NCBI GenBank assembly: GCA_007119985.1
Contig: SKOQ01000100.1
Coordinates: 1 to 16,954 of the forward strand
From: Marinospirillum sp.
Lineage (GTDB): Bacteria > Pseudomonadota > Gammaproteobacteria > Pseudomonadales > Halomonadaceae
Reading direction: 5' to 3'
DNA length: 16,954 nucleotides
This document shows, piece after piece, positions 1-7,360 of the stretch. The notes beneath the pieces are model-generated. The model was not told the DNA's origin. It made no database searches and saw only the letters and a list, made by a program, of their open reading frames with translations. A program made the translations under genes and the position numbers. How positions within the stretch are numbered: the stretch's first letter is position 1; every line of letters starts with the position of its first letter.

Positions 1-659
1 CCACCGTCTAACACACGCAGTCTTTCTATCGCTTCACGCAAGGGGGCTAACTCAGCGAGGTAGCCAACATAAAAAGCGCCGATCACCTCACCAGCAGGAT
101 TGCGCAGCGGGCTATAGCCAGTGATATAGGGCTGCCCAAGAATATCCACCTGTCCAAAGAAGTCTTCTCCTGCCGCCAGCGCACGATAGGCTGCCGAACT
201 GCGGTTCAGATGGGTGCCAATCGCGCGCTCGCCATCGCGCGTCACATTGGTGGCCACACGGATAAAATCTTCGCCACGGCGCACAAAGATCGTCGCCGTA
301 CCTTCTTGTATTTGTGTAACCTGATCCACCAATTGGTGCTGATCAATCAAGGATTGCGCCCCAAAATACAAGTGCGGCACGCGCTGCTGCTGTAGGAAAG
401 TCTCGCCATCAATCTCAGCTGGGCCTAGGCGCTGGGCTTCAAGCTGCAAAAGACGCAGGCTGGCGCGCACCTGAGCACTGAGCAGTTCATGGGTGATAGT
501 CAGCGTGCGGAGTTGGCCAGCATGGATGCGTTGTGTCTCGCTGCGCAGGTGTTGATCAATTTCTTGCTGCTGCTGGTGAATCGAGACGCCCGCTGTCAGC
601 GCAGACAAGAGTAGAATCAATAAAATCACAGCACTGAGAAGCTGCGTTGAAATTTTCAT
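1..659 (-). CDS. Cache-domain membrane sensor, probable methyl-accepting chemotaxis protein (N-terminal part)
   Basis: Only the first 219 codons are in the window; the gene runs off the left edge. The start is the ATG whose complement lies at 657-659, preceded on the minus strand by an AAAGG about 12 bases upstream. Residues about 7-24 form a hydrophobic membrane segment (QLLSAVILLILLLSA) after a short MKIST leader. A long helical, Gln-rich periplasmic stretch follows. From about residue 120 there is a Cache_3-Cache_2-like pattern: TIFVRRGEDFIRVATNV, then GERAIGTHLNRSS, FFGQVDILGQPYITGYSPL and GEVIGAFYVGYL. In known proteins this fold senses small ligands in the periplasm, most often in chemoreceptors that signal to CheA. 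The HAMP and signalling domains would lie beyond the edge, so a histidine kinase or diguanylate cyclase with the same sensor remains possible. It is divergent from the TRAP transporter genes, which hints at a shared ligand, but that is inference. Confidence 0.8.
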   Translation of the reverse strand, partial: MKISTQLLSAVILLILLLSALTAGVSIHQQQQEIDQHLRSETQRIHAGQLRTLTITHELLSAQVRASLRLLQLEAQRLGPAEIDGETFLQQQRVPHLYFGAQSLIDQHQLVDQVTQIQEGTATIFVRRGEDFIRVATNVTRDGERAIGTHLNRSSAAYRALAAGEDFFGQVDILGQPYITGYSPLRNPAGEVIGAFYVGYLAELAPLREAIERLRVLDG

Positions 660-737
660 GCTTGGTTTTTACCTTTTTAAACTAGAGCAACAATCATTTA
701 CTGATGACAAAAGAATGACATCAGACACCGAGCAAGC

Positions 738-766
738 TTGTTCAGCTTAAAAGCAGATGCTAGGAT
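738..766 (+). promoter_or_regulatory. Candidate sigma-70 promoter for the TRAP genes
   Basis: TTGTTC at 738-743 is followed after 17 bases by TAGGAT at 761-766, with a TGC just before it that makes an extended -10 element. Transcription would start near 773 and leave a leader of about 140 bases before the receptor gene at 912. The -35 match is only three of six, so this is a plausible but unproven promoter. Confidence 0.35.
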
Positions 767-783
767 GCAAAACAGCTGACAAA

Positions 784-802
784 GCCTAGCTTTGCGCTAG
801 GT
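784..802 (+). other. Small hairpin in the leader of the TRAP receptor gene
   Basis: CCTAGC at 785-790 and GCTAGG at 796-801 form a perfect 6-base-pair stem with a 5-base loop, plus a flanking G-U pair. No run of T follows, so it is not a standard terminator. The rest of the 660-911 spacer shows no gene and no other clear structure. Confidence 0.35.
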
Positions 803-911
803 CTCTGGAGATGATTTCGACAGCCTAGTGTTCAGCCCCTGAGTAGAAAATCACTTTTCTTATCCGAAGCCATACCTGGCTGACTCATGAATTAACCGAG
901 GAGAACCTCCC

Positions 912-1892
912 ATGATGAAAGGAAAAACCCTTGCATGGGCTCTATGCGCCACCCTGGCAGGCGTTAGCTTGACTGGCGGCCAAGCTGTTGCGAATGATCG
1001 TTTTATGACCATTGGTACCGGCGGGCAAACAGGCGTCTATTATGCCGCAGGTCAGTCCATTTGTCGTTTCGTTAATCGGACCAGCAGTGATCACGGGCTC
1101 CGCTGTAATGCCCCTTCTAGTGGTGGCGGGATTGCCAATTTAAACGGTATTCGTTCAGGCGAGTACAATTTTGGTGTGATGCAGTCTGACCACCAGTACA
1201 AGGCGCTCAATGGCCTGCCTCCTTTTGAAGCCCAAGGTGAAATGCCTGAGCTGCGCTCTGTTTTCTCTATCCAAAGTGAAGTTTTCACTGTATTGGCACG
1301 CCGTGATGCCAACGTCAATGGCCTTGAAGATTTGCAAGGTAAGCGCGTCAATCTGGGCAACCCAGGCTCAGGCCAGCGTGATACCTTAGAAGAGATCATG
1401 GCGGAGCAGGGTTGGACACGTCGCACCTTCTCTTTAGCCACTGAGCTGCGTCCTGCTGAGCAAGCCAGCGCCCTGAACGACAACAACATTGATGTGATGA
1501 CCTACTTCGTTGGTCACCCCAATGGTGCGATCCAAGAAGCCACCACCACCGTCGATGCGGTCTTTGTCCCCATCACTGGCCCAGCGATCGACCGTCTGCT
1601 TGCAGAGCGTAGCTACTTCACCTATGCCGAAATTCCCGGTGGTGTCTACCGTGGCAATGACGAACCCACCCCTTCCATTGGTGGCCGCGCGGTGCTCTCT
1701 ACCACCACAGCGACCGATCCAGAAGTGGTGTATCAGCTGGTGAAATCGGTCTTTGACAACATTGATCGCTTCCGCCGCTTGCATCCAGCCTTTGCCGATC
1801 TTTCTGAACAAGAAATGATCCAATCTGGCTTGTCTGCACCGCTGCACGAAGGTGCTGCCCGCTACTACCGTGAGCGTGGCTGGATCGAATAA
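912..1892 (+). CDS. TAXI family TRAP transporter periplasmic solute receptor
   Basis: The 326-residue protein is the extracytoplasmic binding component of a tripartite ATP-independent periplasmic (TRAP) transporter: it captures the solute and delivers it to the membrane permease encoded next. A Sec signal peptide is visible: MMKGK, a hydrophobic core to about residue 22, and AVA before Asn28 as the likely cleavage site. The mature protein opens with the TAXI family signature FMTIGTGGQTGVYYAAG, then SICRFVN, and later SGGGIANLNGIRSGEYNFGVMQSD, VNLGNPGSGQRDT and YFVGHPNGAI. Length is usual for the family. The start is set by a GAGGAG at 898-903 placed 8 bases before the ATG; a second Met follows directly. 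TAXI receptors include proteins annotated as glutamate or dicarboxylate binding, but the ligand cannot be read from sequence. The adjacent fused permease gene confirms the assignment. Confidence 0.95.
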   Translation: MMKGKTLAWALCATLAGVSLTGGQAVANDRFMTIGTGGQTGVYYAAGQSICRFVNRTSSDHGLRCNAPSSGGGIANLNGIRSGEYNFGVMQSDHQYKALNGLPPFEAQGEMPELRSVFSIQSEVFTVLARRDANVNGLEDLQGKRVNLGNPGSGQRDTLEEIMAEQGWTRRTFSLATELRPAEQASALNDNNIDVMTYFVGHPNGAIQEATTTVDAVFVPITGPAIDRLLAERSYFTYAEIPGGVYRGNDEPTPSIGGRAVLSTTTATDPEVVYQLVKSVFDNIDRFRRLHPAFADLSEQEMIQSGLSAPLHEGAARYYRERGWIE

Positions 1893-1901
1893 GCCCCTCA
1901 C

Positions 1902-1918
1902 GCCAAGTTTACCTTGGC
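1902..1918 (+). other. Hairpin 1 in the receptor-permease gap
   Basis: GCCAAG at 1902-1907 pairs with CTTGGC at 1913-1918 around a 5-base loop, starting 10 bases after the receptor stop codon. There is no T-tract. It may protect the 3' end of the receptor message or help slow polymerase before the next hairpin. Confidence 0.4.
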
Positions 1919-1923
1919 ACTGT

Positions 1924-1960
1924 AAAAGCAGGTTCCAGCCACAAGCTGAGCCTGCTTTTT
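1924..1960 (+). terminator. Hairpin 2: partial terminator or mRNA-stabilising stem after the TRAP receptor
   Basis: AAAAGCAGG at 1924-1932 pairs perfectly over 9 bases with CCTGCTTTT at 1951-1959. The loop is 18 bases and the stem ends in a run of T. It lies between two genes that must work together, so it is better read as an attenuator that lowers permease expression relative to receptor, or as a 3' end that stabilises receptor mRNA, than as a complete stop. Confidence 0.55.
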
Positions 1961-2014
1961 GTATTTCAATTGACTGGGCTGCCGCTCAGTTTGTGCCTTT
2001 TCGGGCTGCCAAGA

Positions 2015-2040
2015 CGACTTCTTGATCAGAAGTCGATTTT
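2015..2040 (+). terminator. Hairpin 3: terminator-like stem just before the TRAP permease
   Basis: CGACTTCT at 2015-2022 pairs perfectly with AGAAGTCG at 2028-2035 around TGATC, followed by ATTTTATT. It ends 28 bases before the permease ATG, close enough to influence translation start as well as transcription. Part of a set of three hairpins in this 171-base spacer. Confidence 0.45.
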
Positions 2041-2063
2041 ATTGATGACTACAGGTGCGCACC

Positions 2064-4643
2064 ATGCCTGAAAAAAATATTTCTGTTAAAGAGCTCCTCG
2101 AACAAGATTCGGGTGGCCGTCAGCTTCAAGGGCTGATGGCCAAAACCCTAGCGGGTATTGCTCTTGCTTGGTCTTGTTTCCAGCTCTGGATTGCTTCTCC
2201 ACTACCCTTTATCCTCGGTTTTGGCACTTTTAATGACACCCAATCTCGCGCCATCCACCTGACTTTTGCCCTGCTGCTGGCATTTATGGCCTACCCTGCC
2301 TTTAAAACCTCGCCCAAGCAAAAGGTGCCTTATATTGATCTCGCACTGGCGCTGATTGCCGCAGCGACCTCAGCTTACTTATTTATTTTCTATCAACAAC
2401 TGGCACTCAGACCCAGTAACCTGACTTTTGAAGATATTCTGGTGGCCTGTATCGGCATCCCTCTTCTTTTGGAAGCCACGCGGCGAGCGCTGGGTTTACC
2501 TCTGACGATCATCGCGCTGATTTTTCTGATTTACAGCTTGGCTGGCCCCTACATGCCCGGCTTTTTGGCCCACCGTGGCGTAAGCTTGGCTGCGCTGGCC
2601 AACCACCAGTGGATCACCGCAGAAGGGGTCTTTGGTATCGCGCTAGGGGTGTCTACCAGTTTTGTCTTTCTCTTCGTGCTCTTTGGTGCGCTTTTAGAGC
2701 GCGCGGGCGCAGGGCACTACTTTATTCAGCTGGCCTTTAGTCTTTTAGGGCACTACCGTGGTGGACCAGCCAAGGCGGCTGTCGTGGCCTCTGGTTTTAC
2801 TGGCATTATCTCCGGCTCTTCCATCGCCAATGTGGTCACCACCGGTACCTTTACCATCCCCATGATGAAAAAGGTGGGCTTTTCTGCCAACAAGGCCGGA
2901 GCGGTGGAAGTGGGTTCTTCGGTCAATGGGCAAATCATGCCGCCGGTGATGGGGGCTGCGGCCTTCCTGATGGTCGAATATGTCGGCATCCCCTATGTTG
3001 AGATCATCAAGCACGCCTTCTTACCTGCGGTCATTTCTTATATCGCGCTGATTTATATCGTCCATCTTGAGGCGATGAAAATGGGCATGCAGCCGATCGG
3101 CCAACGCACGCCCAAGCCCTGGCTGATCCGCATCACCGGCTTTGCCTTTGGTGCCGCACTGATCAGTGGTTTATCCCTCGCGGTTTACTATGGTTTGGGT
3201 TGGCTCAAACCCCTGATGGGTGATTTCTCACTCTTTGGCGTCGCGCTGCTGTTGATCGCCGTCTATCTCGGCCTGCTGAAAGTCGCCGTGAGCCAGCCAG
3301 TTCTGGAGCCAGAGGATCCCAACAAGCCACTGGAATCCCTGCCGGATGCACGTCAGGTTTTCCTCTCAGGTCTGCACTTCTTGCTGCCTGTCGTGGTATT
3401 GGTCTGGTGTCTGATGGTGGAGCGCCTCTCCCCCGGCCTCTCGGCCTTCTGGGGCAGCGTGATTCTGATCTTTATTCTGCTGACTCAGCGCCCCCTGCTC
3501 AGCTGGATGCGCCGCAGCAGCGCCCATCCTCATGATCATGGCGGCGTTGTCGATGGCATCATCGATCTGCGTGAAGGTCTGATTGGTGGTGCGCGCAATA
3601 TGATCGGCATCGGTATTGCCACCGCCACAGCGGGCATTATCGTCGGGGCCGTATCCCAGACAGGCGTCGGGCTGGTGCTCTCGGATCTGGTCGAGTTTCT
3701 CTCGATGGGCAACTTGATGCTGATGCTGATTTTGACCGCAATCTTCAGCCTGATTCTTGGTCTTGGCCTGCCGACCACCGCGAACTATATTGTGGTTTCA
3801 AGCCTGATGGTGCCGGTCATTGTCACGCTCGGTCAGCAGCATGGCCTGATCGTGCCTTTAATCGCGGTCCACCTGTTTGTCTTCTACTTCGGGATTATGG
3901 CCGATGTCACGCCTCCTGTTGGTCTGGCCTCCTTTGCCGCCGCAGCCATCTCGCGGGGTGATCCCATCTTCACCGGTGCTCAGGCCTTCTATTACAGTCT
4001 GCGCACCGTGATCCTGCCCTTCCTGTTTATCTTCAACACCGATCTGTTATTGATCGATGTGAGCTTCTGGCATGGGATCTTGGTGTTTATCACCGCCACC
4101 CTAGCGATGCTGGTGTTTTCTGCCGCGACACAAAACTGGTTTTTGGTCAAAAACCGCTGGTACGAAACCCTGTTACTGCTGCTGGTGGCCTTTATGCTCT
4201 TCCGCCCCGGCTATTGGATGGATAAGATCCATGAGCCTTACGAAGATTTTGACCCCATTGAGCTGGTCGAAGTGATTCAGCAGGTGGATGCAGAAAGCGT
4301 GCTGCGTTTACGCATTGCCGGTGAGGATGCCTTTGGTGATCTGCGTGAATTTGTTGTCTTGCTGCCTGTACCCAAGGGTGATGAAGTGGATCAACGCCTA
4401 GAAAAACTTGGACTGGAGCTGTTTGAAGACAATGGCCAGATGATGATTGATAACGTGACCTTTGGTAGCTTGGCCGCTGATCTAGGACTGGAGTTTGACC
4501 AGCGCATCATCGCGTTAAGCGCGCCAACGGATCGCTGGACCAAAGAGTGGGTCTGGATTCCTGCCCTTGGGCTGTTCTTGCTGGTCTTCTGGCTGCAAAG
4601 ACGCCGCCGCGCCCTCTCTGAGCCGAACCTGGCAACCGCCTAG
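2064..4643 (+). CDS. TRAP transporter permease, fused DctQ-DctM type with C-terminal DUF3394 domain
   Basis: A 859-residue polytopic inner-membrane protein that couples solute import to an ion gradient, working with the TAXI receptor upstream. Small (4-segment) and large (12-segment) TRAP subunits are fused. Hydrophobic segments begin near residue 30 (IALAWSCFQLWIASPLPFI), and the large-subunit signatures are clear: GFTGIISGSSIANVVTTGTF and AVEVGSSVNGQIMPPVMGAA near residues 245-300, and LGLGLPTTANYIVVSSLMVP near 565. After the last permease segments, about residue 690 onward, there is a soluble stretch of roughly 130 residues (from RPGYWMDKIHEPYEDFDPIE) and one final membrane helix (WVWIPALGLFLLVFWL) ending in an Arg-rich tail, which matches the DUF3394 tail known from this transporter type. 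I chose the ATG at 2064, with AGGTG 8 bases upstream, over an in-frame GTG at 2055 that has no ribosome-binding site. Confidence 0.93.
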   Translation: MPEKNISVKELLEQDSGGRQLQGLMAKTLAGIALAWSCFQLWIASPLPFILGFGTFNDTQSRAIHLTFALLLAFMAYPAFKTSPKQKVPYIDLALALIAAATSAYLFIFYQQLALRPSNLTFEDILVACIGIPLLLEATRRALGLPLTIIALIFLIYSLAGPYMPGFLAHRGVSLAALANHQWITAEGVFGIALGVSTSFVFLFVLFGALLERAGAGHYFIQLAFSLLGHYRGGPAKAAVVASGFTGIISGSSIANVVTTGTFTIPMMKKVGFSANKAGAVEVGSSVNGQIMPPVMGAAAFLMVEYVGIPYVEIIKHAFLPAVISYIALIYIVHLEAMKMGMQPIGQRTPKPWLIRITGFAFGAALISGLSLAVYYGLGWLKPLMGDFSLFGVALLLIAVYLGLLKVAVSQPVLEPEDPNKPLESLPDARQVFLSGLHFLLPVVVLVWCLMVERLSPGLSAFWGSVILIFILLTQRPLLSWMRRSSAHPHDHGGVVDGIIDLREGLIGGARNMIGIGIATATAGIIVGAVSQTGVGLVLSDLVEFLSMGNLMLMLILTAIFSLILGLGLPTTANYIVVSSLMVPVIVTLGQQHGLIVPLIAVHLFVFYFGIMADVTPPVGLASFAAAAISRGDPIFTGAQAFYYSLRTVILPFLFIFNTDLLLIDVSFWHGILVFITATLAMLVFSAATQNWFLVKNRWYETLLLLLVAFMLFRPGYWMDKIHEPYEDFDPIELVEVIQQVDAESVLRLRIAGEDAFGDLREFVVLLPVPKGDEVDQRLEKLGLELFEDNGQMMIDNVTFGSLAADLGLEFDQRIIALSAPTDRWTKEWVWIPALGLFLLVFWLQRRRRALSEPNLATA

Positions 4644-4669
4644 TCGCTTGCAGAGCATCACATCCAGCC

Positions 4670-4698
4670 AGCCAGAACCTTCGGGTTCTGGCTTTTTT
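4670..4698 (+). terminator. Strong rho-independent terminator of the TRAP operon
   Basis: AGCCAGAACC at 4670-4679 and GGTTCTGGCT at 4684-4693 form a perfect 10-base-pair stem capped by the very stable TTCG tetraloop, followed by six T. It stops plus-strand transcription. On the minus strand no T-run follows the stem, so it does not obviously terminate bioA. Confidence 0.92.
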
Positions 4699-4718
4699 GT
4701 GGCTCAGTGCAGCGTGGC

Positions 4719-6065
4719 TTAGCGCAACAAGGGTGCTGCCGCGACCGCAGAAGAAGTCGGAGCATAAACCTGCTCAATCACCTGCACCAGACTGGCCGTC
4801 AGCTGCGCAAGATCCGCGGCTGACATCACATAGGGCGGCATCATATAGATCAGCCTGTTAAATGGCCGAATCCAGATCCCCGCCTCGACACAAGCTGGCT
4901 GCAAGCGTGCCATCTCCACCGGATGATGCATTTGTACAACACCGATGCCGCCTAAAACTCGCACCTGGGCAACCGCAGGATGGCCGACCAAGGGGGCCAA
5001 TCCCGCTTTTAATCCGGCTTCTAAACCAGCGACCTGCTGCGCCCAGTTATTTTCTAATAAGAGATCCAAACTGGCGCAGGCCACCCGACATGCCAGCGGA
5101 TTCGCCATAAAAGTGGGACCGTGCATCAATCCACCCGCCTCGCCCTGACTGATGGTGAGGGCGATATCGCGCCGTGTCAGTGTCGCGGCCAGCGTCATAT
5201 AACCACCCGTCAGCGCCTTGCCCACACACATCAGATCCGGTTCGATCCCAGCCATCTCACAAGCGAAGAGATGCCCCGTGCGCCCAAAACCTGTGGCAAT
5301 TTCATCCGCGATTAACAGCACATCATAGGCATCACAGAGCCAGCGCGCCTGACGCAGGTACTCAGGATGATAAAAGTACATACCGCCTGCACCCTGAACC
5401 ACTGGCTCAAGGATCAAAGCGGCCAGTTGATGATGCTGGTTTTGCAGCAGCTGCTCTAAAGGTGCGAGGGCTTCTTCCTGCCAAGGTTCGCCATAGGCCA
5501 GGCTCGGGCGTGGCACAAACACCTGCTCTGGCAACCCAGCGCGAAACAAGCGATGCATACCCTGCTGCGGATCACAGACCGACATGGCACCCAGCGTGTC
5601 ACCGTGATAGCCACCCAAGAGTGCGGCCACCTTGGTTTTCTCTTTCAAGCCACGCGCTTGCTGGTACTGCACCGCCATTTTGAGCGCCACTTCCACCGAG
5701 ACCGACCCTGAATCGGCAATAAAGACCTGATCCAAACTTGGTGGTGTCAAGGCCACCAGCCGCCGTCCGAGTTCGACCGCAGGCTGGTGTGTCAGCCCAC
5801 CAAACATCACATGACTCATCTGACTGATTTGGCTTTGCAAGGCCGCATCCAGCTGCGGATGCTGGTAGCCATGAATGGCGGACCACCAAGAGGACATGCC
5901 ATCCAGCAGCACCCGCCCATCTTCCAAATAGAGGCGCACGCCCTCTGCACGCGCGACAGGCCAGACTTGGGCTGGCTGGGCCATCGAACTATAGGGATGC
6001 CAGAGATGATCCCGATCAAAAGCCGTCTCAGCTTCAGTCCACTTGATTCCTGCTGGTAAAGACAT
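4719..6065 (-). CDS. bioA: Adenosylmethionine-8-amino-7-oxononanoate aminotransferase (DAPA synthase)
   Basis: BioA is a cytoplasmic PLP enzyme that converts KAPA to 7,8-diaminopelargonate, usually with S-adenosylmethionine as amino donor. The 448-residue protein is slightly longer than the E. coli enzyme. Visible features in order: LWHPYSSM (21-28), the phosphate-binding DSGSVSVEVALKMA (118-131), GGYHGDTLGAMSVCDP (151-166), LILEPVVQGAGGM (217-229), the PLP-pyridine Asp254 in ADEIATGFGRTG, Lys283 in GKALTGGYM as the Schiff-base lysine, and HGPTFMANPLACRVA. RPFNRLIYMMPPYVMS near the C-terminus completes the family pattern. The start has a near-perfect GAGGAGG on the minus strand about 7 bases upstream. 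It is divergent from bioF, with a BirA operator in the 131-base gap. About 20 residues after the conserved end are a low-complexity Ala/Ser-rich tail. Confidence 0.97.
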   Translation of the reverse strand: MSLPAGIKWTEAETAFDRDHLWHPYSSMAQPAQVWPVARAEGVRLYLEDGRVLLDGMSSWWSAIHGYQHPQLDAALQSQISQMSHVMFGGLTHQPAVELGRRLVALTPPSLDQVFIADSGSVSVEVALKMAVQYQQARGLKEKTKVAALLGGYHGDTLGAMSVCDPQQGMHRLFRAGLPEQVFVPRPSLAYGEPWQEEALAPLEQLLQNQHHQLAALILEPVVQGAGGMYFYHPEYLRQARWLCDAYDVLLIADEIATGFGRTGHLFACEMAGIEPDLMCVGKALTGGYMTLAATLTRRDIALTISQGEAGGLMHGPTFMANPLACRVACASLDLLLENNWAQQVAGLEAGLKAGLAPLVGHPAVAQVRVLGGIGVVQMHHPVEMARLQPACVEAGIWIRPFNRLIYMMPPYVMSAADLAQLTASLVQVIEQVYAPTSSAVAAAPLLR

Positions 6066-6117
6066 ATCCCCTCCTCTCGTTCACCCTTCTCCTGCTAGGG
6101 TAAAACAAAAAACATCT

Positions 6118-6149
6118 TTGTAAACCAAAATTTATTGACAGGTTGACAA
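6118..6149. promoter_or_regulatory. BirA (biotin repressor) operator between bioA and bioF
   Basis: TTGTAAACC at 6118-6126 and GGTTGACAA at 6141-6149 are inverted half-sites (one mismatch between arms) separated by 14 bases, matching the known proteobacterial BirA operator pattern. When biotin is plentiful, BirA bound to biotinyl-AMP is expected to dimerise here and shut off both directions. The right half-site lies in the spacer of the bioF promoter and the left half lies on the bioA side, as in the E. coli bio control region. Confidence 0.9.
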
Positions 6150-6162
6150 GACAGCTTATGAT
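6135..6162 (+). promoter_or_regulatory. bioFHCD promoter
   Basis: A consensus -35 TTGACA at 6135-6140 and a near-consensus -10 TATGAT at 6157-6162 (5 of 6) are separated by 16 bases. Transcription should start near 6169, leaving a leader of about 28 bases. The BirA operator covers the -35 box and the first half of the spacer, so repressor and polymerase cannot bind together. Confidence 0.8.
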
Positions 6163-6196
6163 GACGGCACGCCTGAAAGCCTGATGAGAGAACACC

Positions 6197-7360
6197 ATGT
6201 GGTCACAGCGCCTGCGCCTCGCCTTAGATCATCGACAAGAGCAGCATTTGATGCGCCACTGCACGGCCTATCAATCAGCGCAGGGCATCGAGCTGATCGA
6301 GGCACAGGGTCGGCGTCTGATCAACTTCTCCAGCAATGATTACCTTGGCCTCGCTGCCGATGGTGCAGGGCTGGCCACAGCCGCTCAGCGCTGGGGGATG
6401 GGCAGTGGCGCGTCCCATCTGGTGTGCGGCCATAGCCAGGCGCATGCAGATTTAGAAGCCGCCTTGGCAGCGTTGACAGGCTACCCCAGTGCGCGTCTTT
6501 TTTCGACTGGCTATATGGCCAATCTCGGCGTCATCAGTGCGCTGCTCCAACGCGGTGATCGCCTGCTGCAAGATAAGCTCAATCATGCCTCCTTGCTTGA
6601 TGCCGGCCTGCTCAGCCGTGCGACCTGCCAGCGCTATGCACATCTAGATCTGGCTCAGCTGGAGCAGCGCTTGGCTCAGCCACTGGCCGCTCCCCATCTC
6701 CAACTGGTCGCGACCGATAGCGTCTTCAGTATGGACGGAGATCAAGCCGATCTCGCCGCGCTCAGCCGGCTATGCCAAGCCCATGAAGCCTGGTTGATGG
6801 TTGATGATGCGCACGGTCTGGGTGTACTGGGTCAAGGAAGGGGCGCGCGGGCTCACTGGCAGCTCAGCCCCGAACACCTCCCTGTCTATATGGGCACACT
6901 GGGGAAAGCCCTCGGTGGTTTTGGTGCTTTTGTCGCAGGCGATGCAGAGCTGATCGACTACCTGACCCAGTTCAGCCGCAGTCTGATCTATACCACCGCG
7001 CTGCCTCCAGCGCTGGCCGATGCCATGCTCATGCAGCTGCCTGAGCTGATCAACCCCCAGCGTCAGGCCGCCTTGCGGGCCAATATTCAACTCTGGCACG
7101 CATTAACGCCAACCCTGCCGGTGCTGCCTTCGGCCACGCCGATTCAGCCGCTGCTGGTGGGATCAAGCGCACGCGCCTTGGCGATCAGCGAACATCTGCG
7201 CCAACAAGGCTTTTTAGTGGTGGCGATTCGGCCACCCACCGTACCAGCAGGACAGGCACGGCTCAGAATCACGCTCACCGCCGCCCATCAGGCAGAACAC
7301 ATCACCCAACTCGTGGAGGCGCTCCATGCTGCGCTGGATCACAACCCGCCCTCAGCCTGA
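6197..7360 (+). CDS. bioF: 8-amino-7-oxononanoate synthase (KAPA synthase)
   Basis: BioF is a cytoplasmic PLP enzyme that condenses pimeloyl-ACP with L-alanine to make 8-amino-7-oxononanoate. The 387-residue length is normal. Motifs: NFSSNDYLGLA (43-53), GSGASHLVCGHSQAHADLE (69-87), FSTGYMANLGVISAL (102-116), His130 in DKLNHASLLDAG, DSVFSMDGD (174-182), Asp203 and His206 in MVDDAHGLGVLG, and the PLP lysine Lys237 in GTLGKALGGFGAF. A GAGAG at 6186-6190 precedes the ATG by 6 bases. It is the first gene of bioFHCD, directly behind the BirA-controlled promoter, and overlaps bioH by 35 bases. In many relatives bioB precedes bioF; here it does not. Confidence 0.97.
   Translation: MWSQRLRLALDHRQEQHLMRHCTAYQSAQGIELIEAQGRRLINFSSNDYLGLAADGAGLATAAQRWGMGSGASHLVCGHSQAHADLEAALAALTGYPSARLFSTGYMANLGVISALLQRGDRLLQDKLNHASLLDAGLLSRATCQRYAHLDLAQLEQRLAQPLAAPHLQLVATDSVFSMDGDQADLAALSRLCQAHEAWLMVDDAHGLGVLGQGRGARAHWQLSPEHLPVYMGTLGKALGGFGAFVAGDAELIDYLTQFSRSLIYTTALPPALADAMLMQLPELINPQRQAALRANIQLWHALTPTLPVLPSATPIQPLLVGSSARALAISEHLRQQGFLVVAIRPPTVPAGQARLRITLTAAHQAEHITQLVEALHAALDHNPPSA

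Noticed and set aside
1434..1901. Long open frame on the minus strand inside the TAXI receptor gene
   Set aside because: It is antisense to a clear receptor gene, has no ribosome-binding site and no recognisable motif; it is a coding shadow.
4932..4939. TTGTACAA, like the repeat core in front of merR
   Set aside because: It lies inside the bioA coding region as a single copy with no 11-base partner; expected by chance.
5174..5683. 169-codon plus-strand frame inside bioA
   Set aside because: It is a shadow of bioA, rich in Pro, Arg and His in a way typical of antisense frames.
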